Assembly (NCBI GenBank): GCA_003952965.2
Contig: CM025851.1
Span: 29,908,664-29,972,663, forward strand
Reading direction: 5' to 3'
DNA: 64,000 bases
Source: Morella rubra
Taxonomy: Eukaryota > Streptophyta > Magnoliopsida > Fagales > Myricaceae
In this document: positions 11,642-22,533 of the stretch, in pieces
Numbering within the stretch: the stretch's first letter is position 1
Layout of the letters: each line of letters opens with the position of its first letter
The notes under the pieces: model-generated
What the model saw: the letters and a program-made list of their open reading frames with translations, nothing else
Told to the model about the DNA's origin: nothing
Database searches by the model: none
Position numbers and translations under genes: made by a program

Positions 11642-14121
11642 TAGGGCTGTTCATGATTCGGGTCGGGTCGGTTCCGGGCGGATCGACGTGGCACCGAAGT
11701 TTTCTTCTCAAACCGACACGAAAACCTGACCCGATCGCGAAGCATGATTTGAACCACCCGAACTTGGACTTCATCCGGGCGGTTGAAGCCGGGTCGGGTT
11801 TTTTTTTTTTTTTAAAAAAATTACTTTTTTTTTTTAAGGCTTGAAGTTTGAAGTTTCCAGTAATTTCCATCCACAAATGTTGAGTTTCACTTTTTTTTTT
11901 TGCTTTGGCTTCCCTTTTCCAATAATTTACTAATCTTCTACCCATTGAAAGCATTTGGGTCTCTCCAGTTAGGAATTAACTTGAAACAGTTGAACAGAAA
12001 ACCCTTTTCCTCTTGACAGATAAATGCACTTCCAGGATTTCAAGACCTTGCCATCACAAAATTTCGTGATTTCCAACAGTACTTCCAGCACAGAGGACTT
12101 TACAGTCACTTTTTTCTGCCATGGATAGAGTAAACAATGTCAATCCCTTTCCAGATCAGTTTTACAAGAATGTAGTTGATTAAACAGAGAGTTACACCAC
12201 CTGAATCTCTTTCCAGATTAGTATTGTACAACAGCAAATTAAACTAAAATTGCATCGTATAGAACAAATTCTTTCAAAAAGTATTGCACAAAGCAAATTA
12301 AAGTTGGAAGTAATTTTCATCACAAGCAGCAGAGAGCTGAAATGGGAATCAGGGAGTGGAACAAGAGGCTCCCAATCTGTGAGAAAACAGAAAAAGCTGA
12401 AACCGTGGGTGTTGAGTCTAGACAAAATGATGAAAATATGACAGCAAATAAAGCAAACAAAGTCACATTTTACATGGATCCTTTATCTGAATATAGAAAG
12501 AAATGGGTGTGTCAAGAGATTCAAGACTTCGGCACCCATCAATTTCTTTGAGTTTCATTCTTGCGAACTTTAGAACTTTGGTCACCAACCTCAGGCAATT
12601 CTTCACATCCTCCCAAGAAATGAAGGGATGATTTTCCCTAGCCTTTTCTAGATAATCCAGTCATCTCACAGCACCACAGTGGCATTTGCTTAATTTAGTA
12701 CATAAATAGAAAATATAACCCACTTTCAAGATATCTTTAAAGAACCGCCAATTATAAAGCCCTATACAAACAACTTCTCATACCTAAACCAAATGTCTCA
12801 TTTCATGCAAGTTACCAAGAACTTCCTTTCACCAAGTAACAAGTTGTATACGCATAATGTATTTCACAACTAGAATAAACTAGGTTTGCCTGTACTCCTT
12901 TTAGCATGCTCAATTTCATAGTAAAGCTAGGGGTTTGAAAATCATCGCCCAATGCAAATAGAGGATATTTTGCCACACATGATCAAAATGATAAATTTAT
13001 TTCAAAGACCTGTAAAGCACACAGGTGTAATAAATTTCAGAAGTTATCTCTGCAGAAAATATCCAAAAGCCAAGGAAATAAAGAAGTCAAAGCATATGAC
13101 CAGCACGCAAGTCCAATGAAAATAATATCAAGTTCCAGTATAAACTGGTACGAAACCCCTCTTAATCCAGCTTAGAATAAAAATGAGTGCAATTGGTTTA
13201 AGATGAAAATGAAAAAGTTGCATCCTGCAACTCTTTTCTTGTCAACAAAGCCACACTAATTATTGCACTGAATCATAAAATGGAAGCAACCCACTAACTA
13301 AACTTAGCAAGCAATAAAATAATACCCAAATCATAAAAAGGTACCCAGAAAAGATTATATTTTCTAGACTTCAACACCCACGGTTTCAGCTTTTTCTGTT
13401 TTCTCATAGATTGGGAGCCTCTTGTTCCACTCCCTGATTCCCATTTCAGCTCTCTGTTGCTTGTGATGAAAATTACTTCCAACTTTAATTTGCTTTGTGT
13501 GCAATACTTTTTGAAAGAATTTGTTCTATATGATGCAATTTCAGTTTAATTTGCTATTGTACAATACTAATTTGGAAAGAGATTAAGGTGGTGTAACTCT
13601 TTGTTTAATCAACTACATTCATGTAAAACTAATCTGGAAAGGGATTGGCATTGTTTACTCTGTCCATGGCAGAAAAAAGTGACTTTGAAGTCCTCTGTGC
13701 TAGAAGTACTGTTGGAAATCACGAAATTTTGTGATGGCAAGGTCTTGAAATCCTGGAAGTGCATTTATCTGTCAAGAGGAAAAGGGTTTTCTGTTCAACT
13801 GTTTCAAGTTAGTTCTTTACTAAAAAAAAAGAAGTTAATTCTTTACTGGAGAGACCCAAATGCTTTCAATGGGTAGAAGATTAGTAAATTATTGGAAAAG
13901 GGAAGCCAAAGCAAAAAAAAGAAGTGAAACTCAACATTTATGGATGGAAATTGCTGGAAGCTTCAAACTTCAAGCCTTAAATTTTTTTTTTTTACCCAAC
14001 CCGGCTTCGACCCGCTCAATGAAGGCTGGGTTCGGATGGTTCAAATCATACTTTGCGATCGGATCGGTTTGAGAAGAAGACTTCGGTGCCACGTGGACCT
14101 GACCCGACCCGAGAACAGCCC
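11642..14121. mobile_element. 2.5-kb long inverted repeat (foldback / hAT-like)
   Basis: The left arm (11642 to about 12421) and right arm (about 13365 to 14121) are inverted copies of each other over roughly 760-780 bp, with a unique loop of about 940 bp. The outer ends are TAGGGCTGTTC and its inverse, the same ends as the hAT element at 31930. Next to each end is a GGGTCGGGTC-rich stretch. No matching TSD could be found (left flank cttaatct, right flank acgtaaag). Both arms carry the same unsupported open frame (it starts MLSMGRRLVNYWKRE), which I take as an arm sequence and not as a gene. A transcript would fold into a near-perfect hairpin. Confidence 0.8.
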
Positions 14122-14360
14122 TAACGTAAAGCAAGGAAGCAGAACAGGTCGAACCAAGAAATGCTATTTTGTTTTTACATCTATGGTGAGGGCACACAAC
14201 TGTATAACCGCAATAGAGTTTAACTCTACAAAAAACCTAAATTGAACAGCAATTAAGACGAAATAGAGGAGTATATACAAGAAAAGGGGGAGAGACATAG
14301 AGAGAGAGCGGGTATACAAACATGGCATACAAACGGCCGCTTGCATACACAACTGCAGTT
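14122..14360. other. Unique spacer
   Basis: About 240 bp between the inverted repeat and the UGT85A fragment. It does not match the D module expected at this position, so the normal 3' flank of this copy was lost or replaced. No feature recognised. Confidence 0.4.
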
Positions 14361-14689
14361 TCATTGAGTAGTAGTTGGAAAGGCCAATGCCATACAAATG
14401 GAGCCAAGAAGTTTTTCAAAATGGAAACACAGAGCATCGAGGTCTGTGGCGGCATTGGAATCCGAAGGAGGAAGGCCGTCTAGAATGGTTTCAAATCGGA
14501 AGCCCGGCAAGCCATCTAGTGAATTGGGTCCTCCAACATTCAGTAAACGTTGGTGGTTGAACTCAGTGTTAACAAAGGTTATATGAAAACCTTTACGGTG
14601 AAGAATTTTTGCAAATTTTAGCATCGCCATGATGTGAAGGGAATATAAACTGCATGAGGAGCATCAGCAACTACTGTCTTGGAACCCAT
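14361..14689 (-). pseudogene. UGT85A fragment, internal deletion joining exon 1 to exon 2
   Basis: Subgroup-B exon 1 starts at the ATG 14689-14687 and carries a 13-bp deletion near 14635, just after IP, which breaks the frame. The sequence is readable to about codon 100 (NFLAP region, near 14400), and then jumps directly into exon-2 sequence corresponding to YAIGPLQLLLNQ (14361-14399). The joint lies at a shared AAATG. The PSPG box and the rest of exon 2 are absent. It cannot encode a glycosyltransferase. Confidence 0.88.
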
Positions 14690-14960
14690 TGCACTAATTC
14701 CCTCTCTGGTATGTGTGTGTCCTGATGTGGATTAATTGTATCTTATATATAGAGTACTCTGACCCACTTCCGTGACAATTTTGGCTGCGAATATTCTCTG
14801 TGCGTATTATCAGTGGAAAATTAGGATGCAAGCAGACGCAGTGGTGCGCTCCTTCAAAGCTTTAATATTGGCTCCCCACTGGGTACGTGGGCCAACGTTT
14901 AAAAGAAGAAGAGTCGCAATTACTGAGTTATTACTTTATAGTTGTTAGACCTTGAAGAAG
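14690..14960 (-). promoter_or_regulatory. UGT85A promoter unit and module P in front of the dead fragment
   Basis: The same unit as at 10.2 and 37.7 kb: TATATATA near 14741-14750, 'agagtactctgacccacttccgt', then the module-P start 'ggctgcgaatattctctg'. It is preserved although the gene below it is a remnant. Confidence 0.7.
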
Positions 14961-14984
14961 CTTTCAAACTACGAGTATATTCGG

Positions 14985-15180
14985 TTTGGGAAAAAATTGT
15001 AAGATTTTTAAGATTTTGATAGAATTGTGAATATTATATACAAAATGGAGTTTTATAGATTTTTATGTAAAAGTTGTTAAAAATTTTGAAAAATTTTTAA
15101 TTTTTATTAAAGTTTCTAAAAAGATATAGAGAGAGATGATTTAATATAATTGTTTTAAAAAAAATATTGAAGTTAGGTGA
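14985..15180. repeat. AT-rich MITE-like repeat (inverted partner at 30.5 kb)
   Basis: The stretch 'aaattgtaagatttttaag' to 'ttaggtgaaaaagta' recurs in the opposite orientation at about 30580-30775. The two copies diverge but can be aligned through most of their length. It is non-coding. No clear TIR or TSD was found. Confidence 0.5.
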
Positions 15181-16505
15181 AAAAGTATGGACTAGTAGAT
15201 CTTCTCAAAAAAGGAGACAAACAAAATCCGAGGACTAAATTTAATGCTTAACCTGTCAGCTTTAAAAATTCAAACTGTGTATAGTTTGACCAACAACTAC
15301 AATTAGTATAATATTTTCATTGAAAAAAATTGCATGTTTTGTCTATGAACAAATGATTGAAATGCTCACAAGACAAAAATTAAAAAAATTTAAGAAATAA
15401 ATTAAAAATAAATAGATTACTAAAATAGGGTTTCAATTTTTTAATGTTTCTAGTAATCAATAGATTACTTATATATATATATCATTTTTTATTTTTTAAT
15501 GTTTCTAGTAATTTTGTCTTAGAGAGTCATTTCAGTTATTTTGTATGTGGTTTAAGGGTCAAATCAAATGGAAGGTAATAATTGATCATGTTCAAAATAT
15601 AAGAGACACAAATAACCGTTTTGAACTTTAGAGAGAGAGATTGATTTTGGCTTATAATTAGGTGAGGTACTATGATATTACCCCAAAAAAAATAAGAAAA
15701 TAAATACAACAAAAAAATATGTTTGGAGTTTTGAAAATTTTTGTCAAATGAATTTTCACAAGTTCTCGCAATTTTTTTTAAAATTTTTTGTGTTGATTTC
15801 ACAGAAATTGAGACCAGACATAAAATTTTATTAAACATTAAAATATTTTGTAAGTTTGGATTAAAAATAATGTTTCCTAAAGATTTGAAATGTTTTTTTT
15901 GTGTGTGAAAAACCACGTTTCTTCTTGTTTGATTTAGTGGTTTAGAGTATAAGATTTACATAGTTTGCATGTTTTATGATTTCAAGGGATTAACAAATCT
16001 AATCAAGAAATATATTTTACTATGAGTAACACAAAACACATATATAATTTGTCGATACTTTGATTCTCTTTTATTCTCACAAATATATATATTTTTTACA
16101 TAAAAATTAGCGTCAAATTATTTTTGGTTCTTGCGTTTTACATAGATTCAAAAATAGGTCATTAAATTTCGAAGTAAACTTTTAATCCTGAATTTGTACC
16201 CTACAAAAATAAAGTCCTTCCATCAACGGGTCCTTTATTGTGTTAACAGTCAAAAGTCTACAAAAAATATATATATATTTTTAAGTACAAACTCAAGAGC
16301 TAGGATTTTGTTTTTCTTTTATATTGCAAGAAAAGAAAATGCATTCTTGAGATTTTTTTGCCTGAATAATGCTGAGTAGGGAGAGCAGTGGTAGGACTCC
16401 GTAGACGCAGCTATCGGAACCAAGAAATGCTAGTATTAGAAGTGGAGCTTCCAAAAGAAAGCGCCAAACAACCCGGACACCAGAGGATCAATACAACCCA
16501 TATAT
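15181..16505. repeat. Orphan D module: 3' flank without its UGT85A gene
   Basis: 15200-15330 matches the module at 17630-17780, and 15530-16505 matches the D module that elsewhere runs straight into a subgroup-B gene (to 8678, 28110 and 36133). Here it stops near 16505 inside the stretch with 'gctccaaaagaaagcgcc'-type sequence, and a MITE remnant follows instead of a gene. This points to a lost UGT85A copy. Confidence 0.65.
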
Positions 16506-16549
16506 AATACTGGGGGTAGTGTACATATTAGAACTCCCTCTGCTGATTT

Positions 16550-16895
16550 TTCTAAGAAATTTATATGGCATTTCCATAACTTGCATAGTTAAGAAATTTA
16601 TAGGGTATTTTTTTTTTCTCTTTGATCAAAGTTTAAAAATATGAAAAAAGATTAGGAGGCCTAAGAAAAACATATCACTAGATGAGTAAAAAGACAGTAC
16701 ACTCATATAAAAAATATAAAAAGATTGTATCTTGCAATTTCTTTTTTTTTTTTCCCCCTTAACTCAGTTGTCTTTTTATTTTTTTTATCATTTACAACAC
16801 TTGATTATTTTTTTTTTTTCAGCTCTTTAAGGGGCCTTGCTCAAGGTGAGGCCTTAGGCTATCGCCTAACTTGCCTTACCCTTGAGCCGGCCGTG
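16550..16895. mobile_element. Truncated hAT MITE
   Basis: Homologous to the right two thirds of the 10334-10847 element, including the right end (TTACCCTTGAGCCGGCC) with small changes. The left TIR is missing and no TSD can be read. Confidence 0.75.
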
Positions 16896-17770
16896 ACTAG
16901 GGATTAGCAAGAGATTGATATTGTTTACTATATCTGGACTTTCTGTCAGGCGGTTGCTAAAATTTAAAGAACTTGGGTTTATTTGTCAATGATTTACAGG
17001 GAAGAGAAGTGCAAATCCAACTCTTTCTTTAAGACTATTGTCTTTTCCATGTAGCTTCCTAGCTAACCAAATTTTCTTCATAATCTGTAAGTGATTAGCC
17101 TGTGATGTGGTGTTGGCGTTTTACTTCAAAGAGCTGCATAGCATAGGACGAGAATTTTGAACCGCTTCCTCCCATTCTTGTATATATGCTGCGAATATTC
17201 TCTGTACGTATTATCAGTGGAAAATTCGGATGCAAGCAGACGCAGTGGTGCTCCTTCCAAGCTTTAATGGCCCCCACTGGGTACGTGGTCCAACGTTTGA
17301 AAGAGAAAATTCCTTTGGTTTTTATTCTTAGATACATATATTGAAAAGATCCTATCCAGTACTACTTTTCGTCTGGGGAGTAGACGGGGGATATATAAAT
17401 ATATATTTGAAGATGGATTGCTTAATTTTCATCGTTCTATTAAGAAGAAGAGTCGCAAGTACTGAGTTATTTCTTTATAGTTGTTGCACCTTGAAGAAGC
17501 TTTCAAACTAAGTGAAATTTTCTTCGACTCTTGAATAGTCTAAATTGATTCGCTAGATGATTTAATACTTCGAAACTGGGAGGAAAGTCAAATACCTTTA
17601 ATGATAACTTTGGACTAGTTGGATCTTCTCGAAAAAGGAGACAAACAAAATCCAAGGACTAAATTTAATGCTTAATCTTTCCGCTTTAGAAATTCAAACT
17701 GTGTATAGTTTGACCAAGAACTACAATTAGTATAAAATTTTCATTGGAAAAAATTGCATGTTTTGTTTAT
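16896..17770. repeat. Modules U and P without a gene
   Basis: Starts with 'tagggattagcaagagattg', as at 48105, and continues through the U module and the stretch shared with 90-170. From about 17190 it becomes module P ('gctgcgaatattctctgtac'). No coding sequence is supported. Confidence 0.65.
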
Positions 17771-18180
17771 GAACAAATGCACTTTTAGCGAGAGCTTCTC
17801 CAAATTCAATATTTGCACGATATGACTAAAACCTAGGTTGCCTTGGCTTTAAATATACAAAAATAAAATAAAAGCTAAGTTAGACGCCCAGAAAAATATG
17901 ACCAAAACAAGAGCAAGAAGAAAGGAGAAAACACAGCGGGTGGGGCAAGGGAATCTCCCACCCTGCGCCTCGAATCTCATCAGCTCTGTGCCTCCGCCGG
18001 GAAGGTGGATGTTGCATTTTTCTGTGATCCGAAAATCATCAAATTTAAAAAAGAGGCCTCCATACCGAAAATAACAAAGGTCTGTTTTGCAATTGCGTTG
18101 GTATCTTGCATTTGGCTAGCTCTAGAAATTAGATACCTCATGCCTAAGGTTTGCCTTCTCATTTTGTTATAAACAAACAT
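17771..18180. repeat. Module W (copy 1)
   Basis: A leader-like non-coding unit with 'gggaatctcccac', 'gtgcctccgccgggaaggt' and 'ccataccgaaaataacaaag'. Relatives are at 22020-22110, 29795-30060, 45320-45540 and, cut short, at 59395-59489 and 62450-62560. It has no relation to a protein family that I can see. Confidence 0.6.
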
Positions 18181-19162
18181 TAATTAACAATAACTATTCA
18201 AGTTAGAGATCCCTCAATAAAAAAGTCTGACTTAGTTACACCTCATATTAGATATCTAATGTTAGTGTAGGTATTCACTCGGAAGTGATCTCGAAAGTAA
18301 AATAAAAATATAGATAAACATAAATCAATAAACAAATACTAAACATTAAACAACAACACAAACTTTGCCCTCCAATCTATAATAAAAACTATATAACCAA
18401 CATAAAACAACAGTTAGCCCCTACCTCCACCTTCCAGCAAAAATCACAAAACCAACACAAACTAATGATAAGCCCTAACTTTCAATCTCTAACAAAAACT
18501 ACAGAGCTAACATAAACCAATAGTAGGCCCTGACCTCTAATTCCAGGAACCAACAAATTATAATAGTACTGAGATTCGGGAATCAGAATATCATTGACCT
18601 GAGAAAGAGTAATCTACCCAGCAAACTCAACAAGCCGGCAACGCAAAGATGAAGAGCCAAAAAGCGTGCAGTAGTTACTTCCAAACTTTGTTGGGGCTAT
18701 GAACTGCGACAAAATATCATAGAGAATGAGAACCATGAAATAGATCATGTACGATTTAAATGCATAAATAATCCTATAAGACAACACTATATATATAATA
18801 TACCAACAAAACCAGATCCGTACATAAATTGACCAGCACCTTTAGAAATGCTTTATAAAGACAGCTTACAAAAAAAGAAGAAGAAAAATATCTATTTTTC
18901 ATTATGACGGTACTGAATGTACGTAGGTGTTGTCTAGAGCCCACTAATTAACAAGAGTATAAAAGATGGCCAACATAATTTCTAAACCTTATCACCTCAA
19001 AAAAAAAAAAAAAAACTCACACTTACAACTTCATGATTATTATCGTTCAAAAAAAAAAAAAGAAGATGATTCATTATTATCCAAAGAAGTAATTCAAAAA
19101 GGCGGACAAACTCATATAAACAGAACCCATTTTGCAACTTTATCTTCTCTTAGAATTAGATT
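18181..19162. other. Intergenic, 3' of the UGT72 gene
   Basis: AT-rich and unique as far as I can see, with two poly-A/T runs near 19000-19060. No gene or transposon end recognised. Confidence 0.45.
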
Positions 19163-20605
19163 TTACGCTTCAAGCTTCCATTCTTTAATCACGCGAGAAA
19201 GTGACTCGTAAGACAGCCCAGTAGTATCTCTCAGAGCTTCCACTGCACTGTCTTTTAGCTCTCTCGCCTTACGCCTCATTGCCTTCCCTTCTTCACCCTC
19301 CATAACCATCCTCACCACCCTCTCAATCTCCTCCCTTTCGACGATTTCCTTTCCCGGTACCGCCACCGGCTTAATAGCCACACCGACGTCTTCGACCAGC
19401 ATTGTCGCGTTCATTCTTTGTTCGGCGTAAAGCGGCCACGCGATCATCGGGACACCGTGAGTGATGCTCTCCAATATGGAGTTCCACCCACAGTGAGATA
19501 GAAACGCACCCGTTGATGGGTGGCGGAGCACCGCTACCTGTGGAACCCAAGATGGAACCACCAGGCCAACCCCTTCTGTCCTCTCTAAGAAACCCTCAGG
19601 TAAGTATTCCGTTGGATCATTAATGTCCCCACCCACGTTGAAGAACGTACCCGAGGCACTAGCATCGGATGGCTTACGAGCCACCAATATGAACCGCTGC
19701 TGACTCAGTTCCAGACCCCACGCCAACTCAGTCAGCTGTGCTGCTGTCAGAGTCCCTCCGCTGCCCAGCGATATGAGAAGAACTGAATCCGACGATTGCT
19801 TGTCTAGCCAAGCCAGACACTTGGCATCCGTTTCAGTTACCGATGCTTCGGCCTGTTTGATAAGTGGCCCAATGGGGTGAACCGGTGGTGTGGGTATTTG
19901 CCGATAGAAGATGTGGTCTTTTATTGCCTTAAGCGACGTCGGTTCAAGATCCTCCCACGAGTTCAAGAATATCCCAGCTGCCATGGGCAACCGGCTGATA
20001 TGGAGCAAGAACCACTTGTATTCGTCAATCTTCCTGTTCCGCACCTGGTCCAGCAAGTCCTCGGTTCGTATTGGCGTGCAACCTGGGACCTGAATGGGTT
20101 CGGGAAGGTCAACGAACTCGCAGTCCACCTCACGGTCCAGTGTAGGAAGATACAAGGAGAAAGCAAGAAAAGAAATCGAGGCAGTGAAGAAGGTGTACGT
20201 AGGGATGGAAAGCTCCCTGCATATTTCAAAAGCTTGGGTAGAGAATAAATCAATGACTAGAGCCTGAGGTTTGCCCAGCTCGATTAGCACTGACTTCAGA
20301 GACCGCAGGCTCTCCCGTACGATGATACATAGCCGGGTAAGCACCAGAGTTTCTTCACTTACAAGGGCCGAAATATTAGCAGGTGCGAGGTCAATGACGT
20401 CGAGGCCTGGAGGGAGTGTAGATGAGTGGAGTAGCTGGTTTTGGGCGGCGGAAGCTTCAGTGGTGATTTGGAGGAAGCTGACATGAATGTCGTGATGAAC
20501 CACAAGTCGCTTGGCAAACTCGAGGAGGGGAATAAAGTGTCCCATCCCCGGACTTGGGAGGACTACAACGTGGGGCTTCGACGTTTCAGGTTCAACTACC
20601 ACCAT
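19163..20605 (-). CDS. UGT72: UGT72-type UDP-glycosyltransferase, intact, single exon
   Basis: 480-aa family-1 glycosyltransferase, uninterrupted. The catalytic His is His23 (GMGHFIPL) and the partner Asp is Asp119 (VIDLF). A UGT72-characteristic glycine-rich stretch LISLGSGGTL lies at about 277-286. The PSPG box runs from Trp353 to Gln396 (WVPQ ... HCGWNS ... AEQ, 44 residues), and the C-terminal helix is present. Known UGT72 enzymes glucosylate phenylpropanoids, monolignols, flavonols or hydroquinone in the cytosol; which of these applies cannot be decided here. The closest named relatives in style are 'anthocyanidin 3-O-glucosyltransferase 5' and hydroquinone glucosyltransferase. It differs strongly from the surrounding UGT85A copies in sequence, GC content and lack of an intron, so it is not a product of the same tandem expansion. 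It shares their orientation. The start is the first ATG after a TATA-like box. Confidence 0.93.
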   Translation of the reverse strand: MVVVEPETSKPHVVVLPSPGMGHFIPLLEFAKRLVVHHDIHVSFLQITTEASAAQNQLLHSSTLPPGLDVIDLAPANISALVSEETLVLTRLCIIVRESLRSLKSVLIELGKPQALVIDLFSTQAFEICRELSIPTYTFFTASISFLAFSLYLPTLDREVDCEFVDLPEPIQVPGCTPIRTEDLLDQVRNRKIDEYKWFLLHISRLPMAAGIFLNSWEDLEPTSLKAIKDHIFYRQIPTPPVHPIGPLIKQAEASVTETDAKCLAWLDKQSSDSVLLISLGSGGTLTAAQLTELAWGLELSQQRFILVARKPSDASASGTFFNVGGDINDPTEYLPEGFLERTEGVGLVVPSWVPQVAVLRHPSTGAFLSHCGWNSILESITHGVPMIAWPLYAEQRMNATMLVEDVGVAIKPVAVPGKEIVEREEIERVVRMVMEGEEGKAMRRKARELKDSAVEALRDTTGLSYESLSRVIKEWKLEA

Positions 20606-20661
20606 GGCTGTTAGTTTGTGGGTTGTGGCTGGAGAGTCCTCCTCGCCTGGTCACTCTCTAA

Positions 20662-20669
20662 GTATTTAT
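20662..20669 (-). promoter_or_regulatory. TATA-like box of the UGT72 gene
   Basis: On the minus strand the sequence reads CATAAATACTT about 57-64 bp upstream of the ATG, a reasonable place for a plant TATA box with a short 5' UTR. Confidence 0.6.
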
Positions 20670-21424
20670 GCAGTGTAAGAGCTGGGCATGCAAGAGGTAG
20701 AACAAAGAATGAAGGTTTCGCGTCTCAATACAGCACTAAATGGCTTAGGCAGAATGAGAATACGACTAATAGGTAAATCTGCACGGTATGTACAGCCAAA
20801 GGAAAAACCTCTATTTATAGACCAAAAAGAAGACACTTTTCTTCAGAAAAGAATGAATCGAAGCTGTGGTACTGTACTGCCACAGTGCCACTAGCATTTG
20901 ATGAGGAGTACTATCTCTGGTTCTCTATCCCTCCATCGGTACAAAAAAACATCTGTGTGGATAAAAACATCTCTCTGATTCTCTATCCGTTGATCATCTC
21001 GGCTTCTAAACATAATTTCTAAGCATTTATATATATTAAGCATAATTTGTGTACATAACAATCTAATATGCTTTGTTAATTCTTGTCAATGAGGATATAT
21101 TTGTTGATTATATTATCTTAAGTACTAATTTGTTTATAGTTGTAATAATACATTATGTTATGTATAATTATGATATGCAATTCTATAATTGATAATATAT
21201 AATAGGTCCATGCATGGATAGAAAGAATCCAAATGCTAATATATATATTAAAAAATATATCATTATCAAGACCCTATTCTTGTTAAATATACTTTGTTCA
21301 TGTGACTAATGAGATTATTCATGTATTGATGCTTGAGCATACTCAAAATTACATTATTTTAATCTCTATAAATATAGTTATCAAAAACAAAATATTTCGT
21401 ATAAAATAATTTTTTAATAGAAAA
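20670..21424. other. Intergenic, upstream of the UGT72 gene
   Basis: AT-rich, no recognised gene. Whatever distal regulation the UGT72 gene has should lie here. Confidence 0.45.
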
Positions 21425-22015
21425 TACTTTTAACAGCGTTTTTGAGAATAAATGCTGCTAAAACATAATTTCTCTCGGAGTTTCTGAAAGAACGCTGCTA
21501 CAATAAAGACATATAGCAGCGTTTATGTAGACAAATGCAGCTAAATAATACATTCTAGCCGCATTTATCAAACAAATGTTACTAAGAGTTTTGCAGTGTT
21601 TTGTTGAAAAGTGCTGGAATAAGTATACCTATAGCGGCATTTTCACGTGACCGCAACTATAGACAAACGCTGCCAAAATCCTTAACAGTAGTCAGAGAAA
21701 AAACGCCACAATAAAGATAATCTTTAGCCGTGTTTATTTCGAAAACACGGCTAAAGATCGCATTATGGCAGCGTTTTTTAACAAACACTGCTACAACCCT
21801 TAGTTTGTTGCCGCGGCAAAGAAAAATGCTGCTAAAGGCCAATACTACTGCTGCGGTTTTTGTGAAAAACGCGGCTAAAGATAAATCTATTGCAGTGTTT
21901 GCTACAGGTTCAAGATATTGCAGCATTTTTTAAAGCGCCGCAATGAAGGAACTTTTAGCAGCGTTTATTGTTGAAATGCTGCTAATGATCAACCGCGGCT
22001 AAAAAAACCCCCTTT
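21425..22015. mobile_element. CACTA (En/Spm) subterminal repeat region, ends missing
   Basis: A dense array of short motifs in both orientations, variants of GCAGCGTTT / AAACGCTGC, GCCGCGGC and 'cgcggctaaagat', spaced 20-40 bp. Such arrays are the transposase-binding subterminal regions of plant CACTA elements. The right edge (CGCGGCTAAAAAAACCCCC then poly-T) resembles the stretch just inside a CACTA end, but no CACTA/TAGTG terminus or 3-bp TSD remains. Confidence 0.7.
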
Positions 22016-22019
22016 TTTT

Positions 22020-22110
22020 TTTTTTTAATATAATGAAAAAGAGGTCCCCATACCGAAAATAACAAAGGTCTATTTAGCAATTGCATTTGGCTCTATATAA
22101 TTCTAGAAAT
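22020..22110. repeat. Module W fragment
   Basis: 'ccataccgaaaataacaaag' and following bases match the W module at 18055-18140. The rest of the module is absent. Confidence 0.55.
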
Positions 22111-22308
22111 TAGACCCGAAAGATGTATATAGCTAGTAAATAGAGCCAGCTAACTCGTACCATTCTATTATAAATATTACTCTGGTTAGAGTTTGTTTAA
22201 ATAAAATATGAATATGTTTGTACATATTTGTCAACATGTTGATAAGATTAAAACGCTTGTATACGCTGTGAGGCTACACGCGACTGTGACGGCTAGAAAA
22301 AAAAAACT

Positions 22309-22533
22309 TTAGAATGGTTTCAAATCGGAAGCCAGGTAAGCCGTCTAAGGAATTAGGTCCTCTGGTACCCAGAAACGTGGTGGTTGAAGTCAGTGTTGAC
22401 AAAAGGTTATGTGAAATTAAACCTTTACGGTGAAGAATTTTTGCAAACTTTAGCATGGCCTTTATGTGGCTTTGAAGTGGGTATGGAACACAAACTGCAT
22501 GAGGCTCATCAGCAACTACTGTCTTGCAACCCG
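22309..22533 (-). pseudogene. UGT85A exon-1 fragment with mutated start
   Basis: Subgroup-A-like exon 1 from the start region to FRFETI (about codon 72). The ATG is changed to ACG (plus strand 'cgt' where other copies have 'cat', near 22531-22533). Indels near 22400 and 22375 break the frame. The remainder of exon 1 and all of exon 2 are absent, and a poly-A stretch lies at the broken edge (22300). The upstream 180 bp match the flank of the intact copy. Confidence 0.85.

Noticed and set aside
11628-14072. Paired frames starting MLSMGRRLVNYWKRE in both arms of the long inverted repeat
   Set aside because: They exist because the arms are inverted copies. They have poly-Lys/Phe runs from A/T tracts and no family resemblance.
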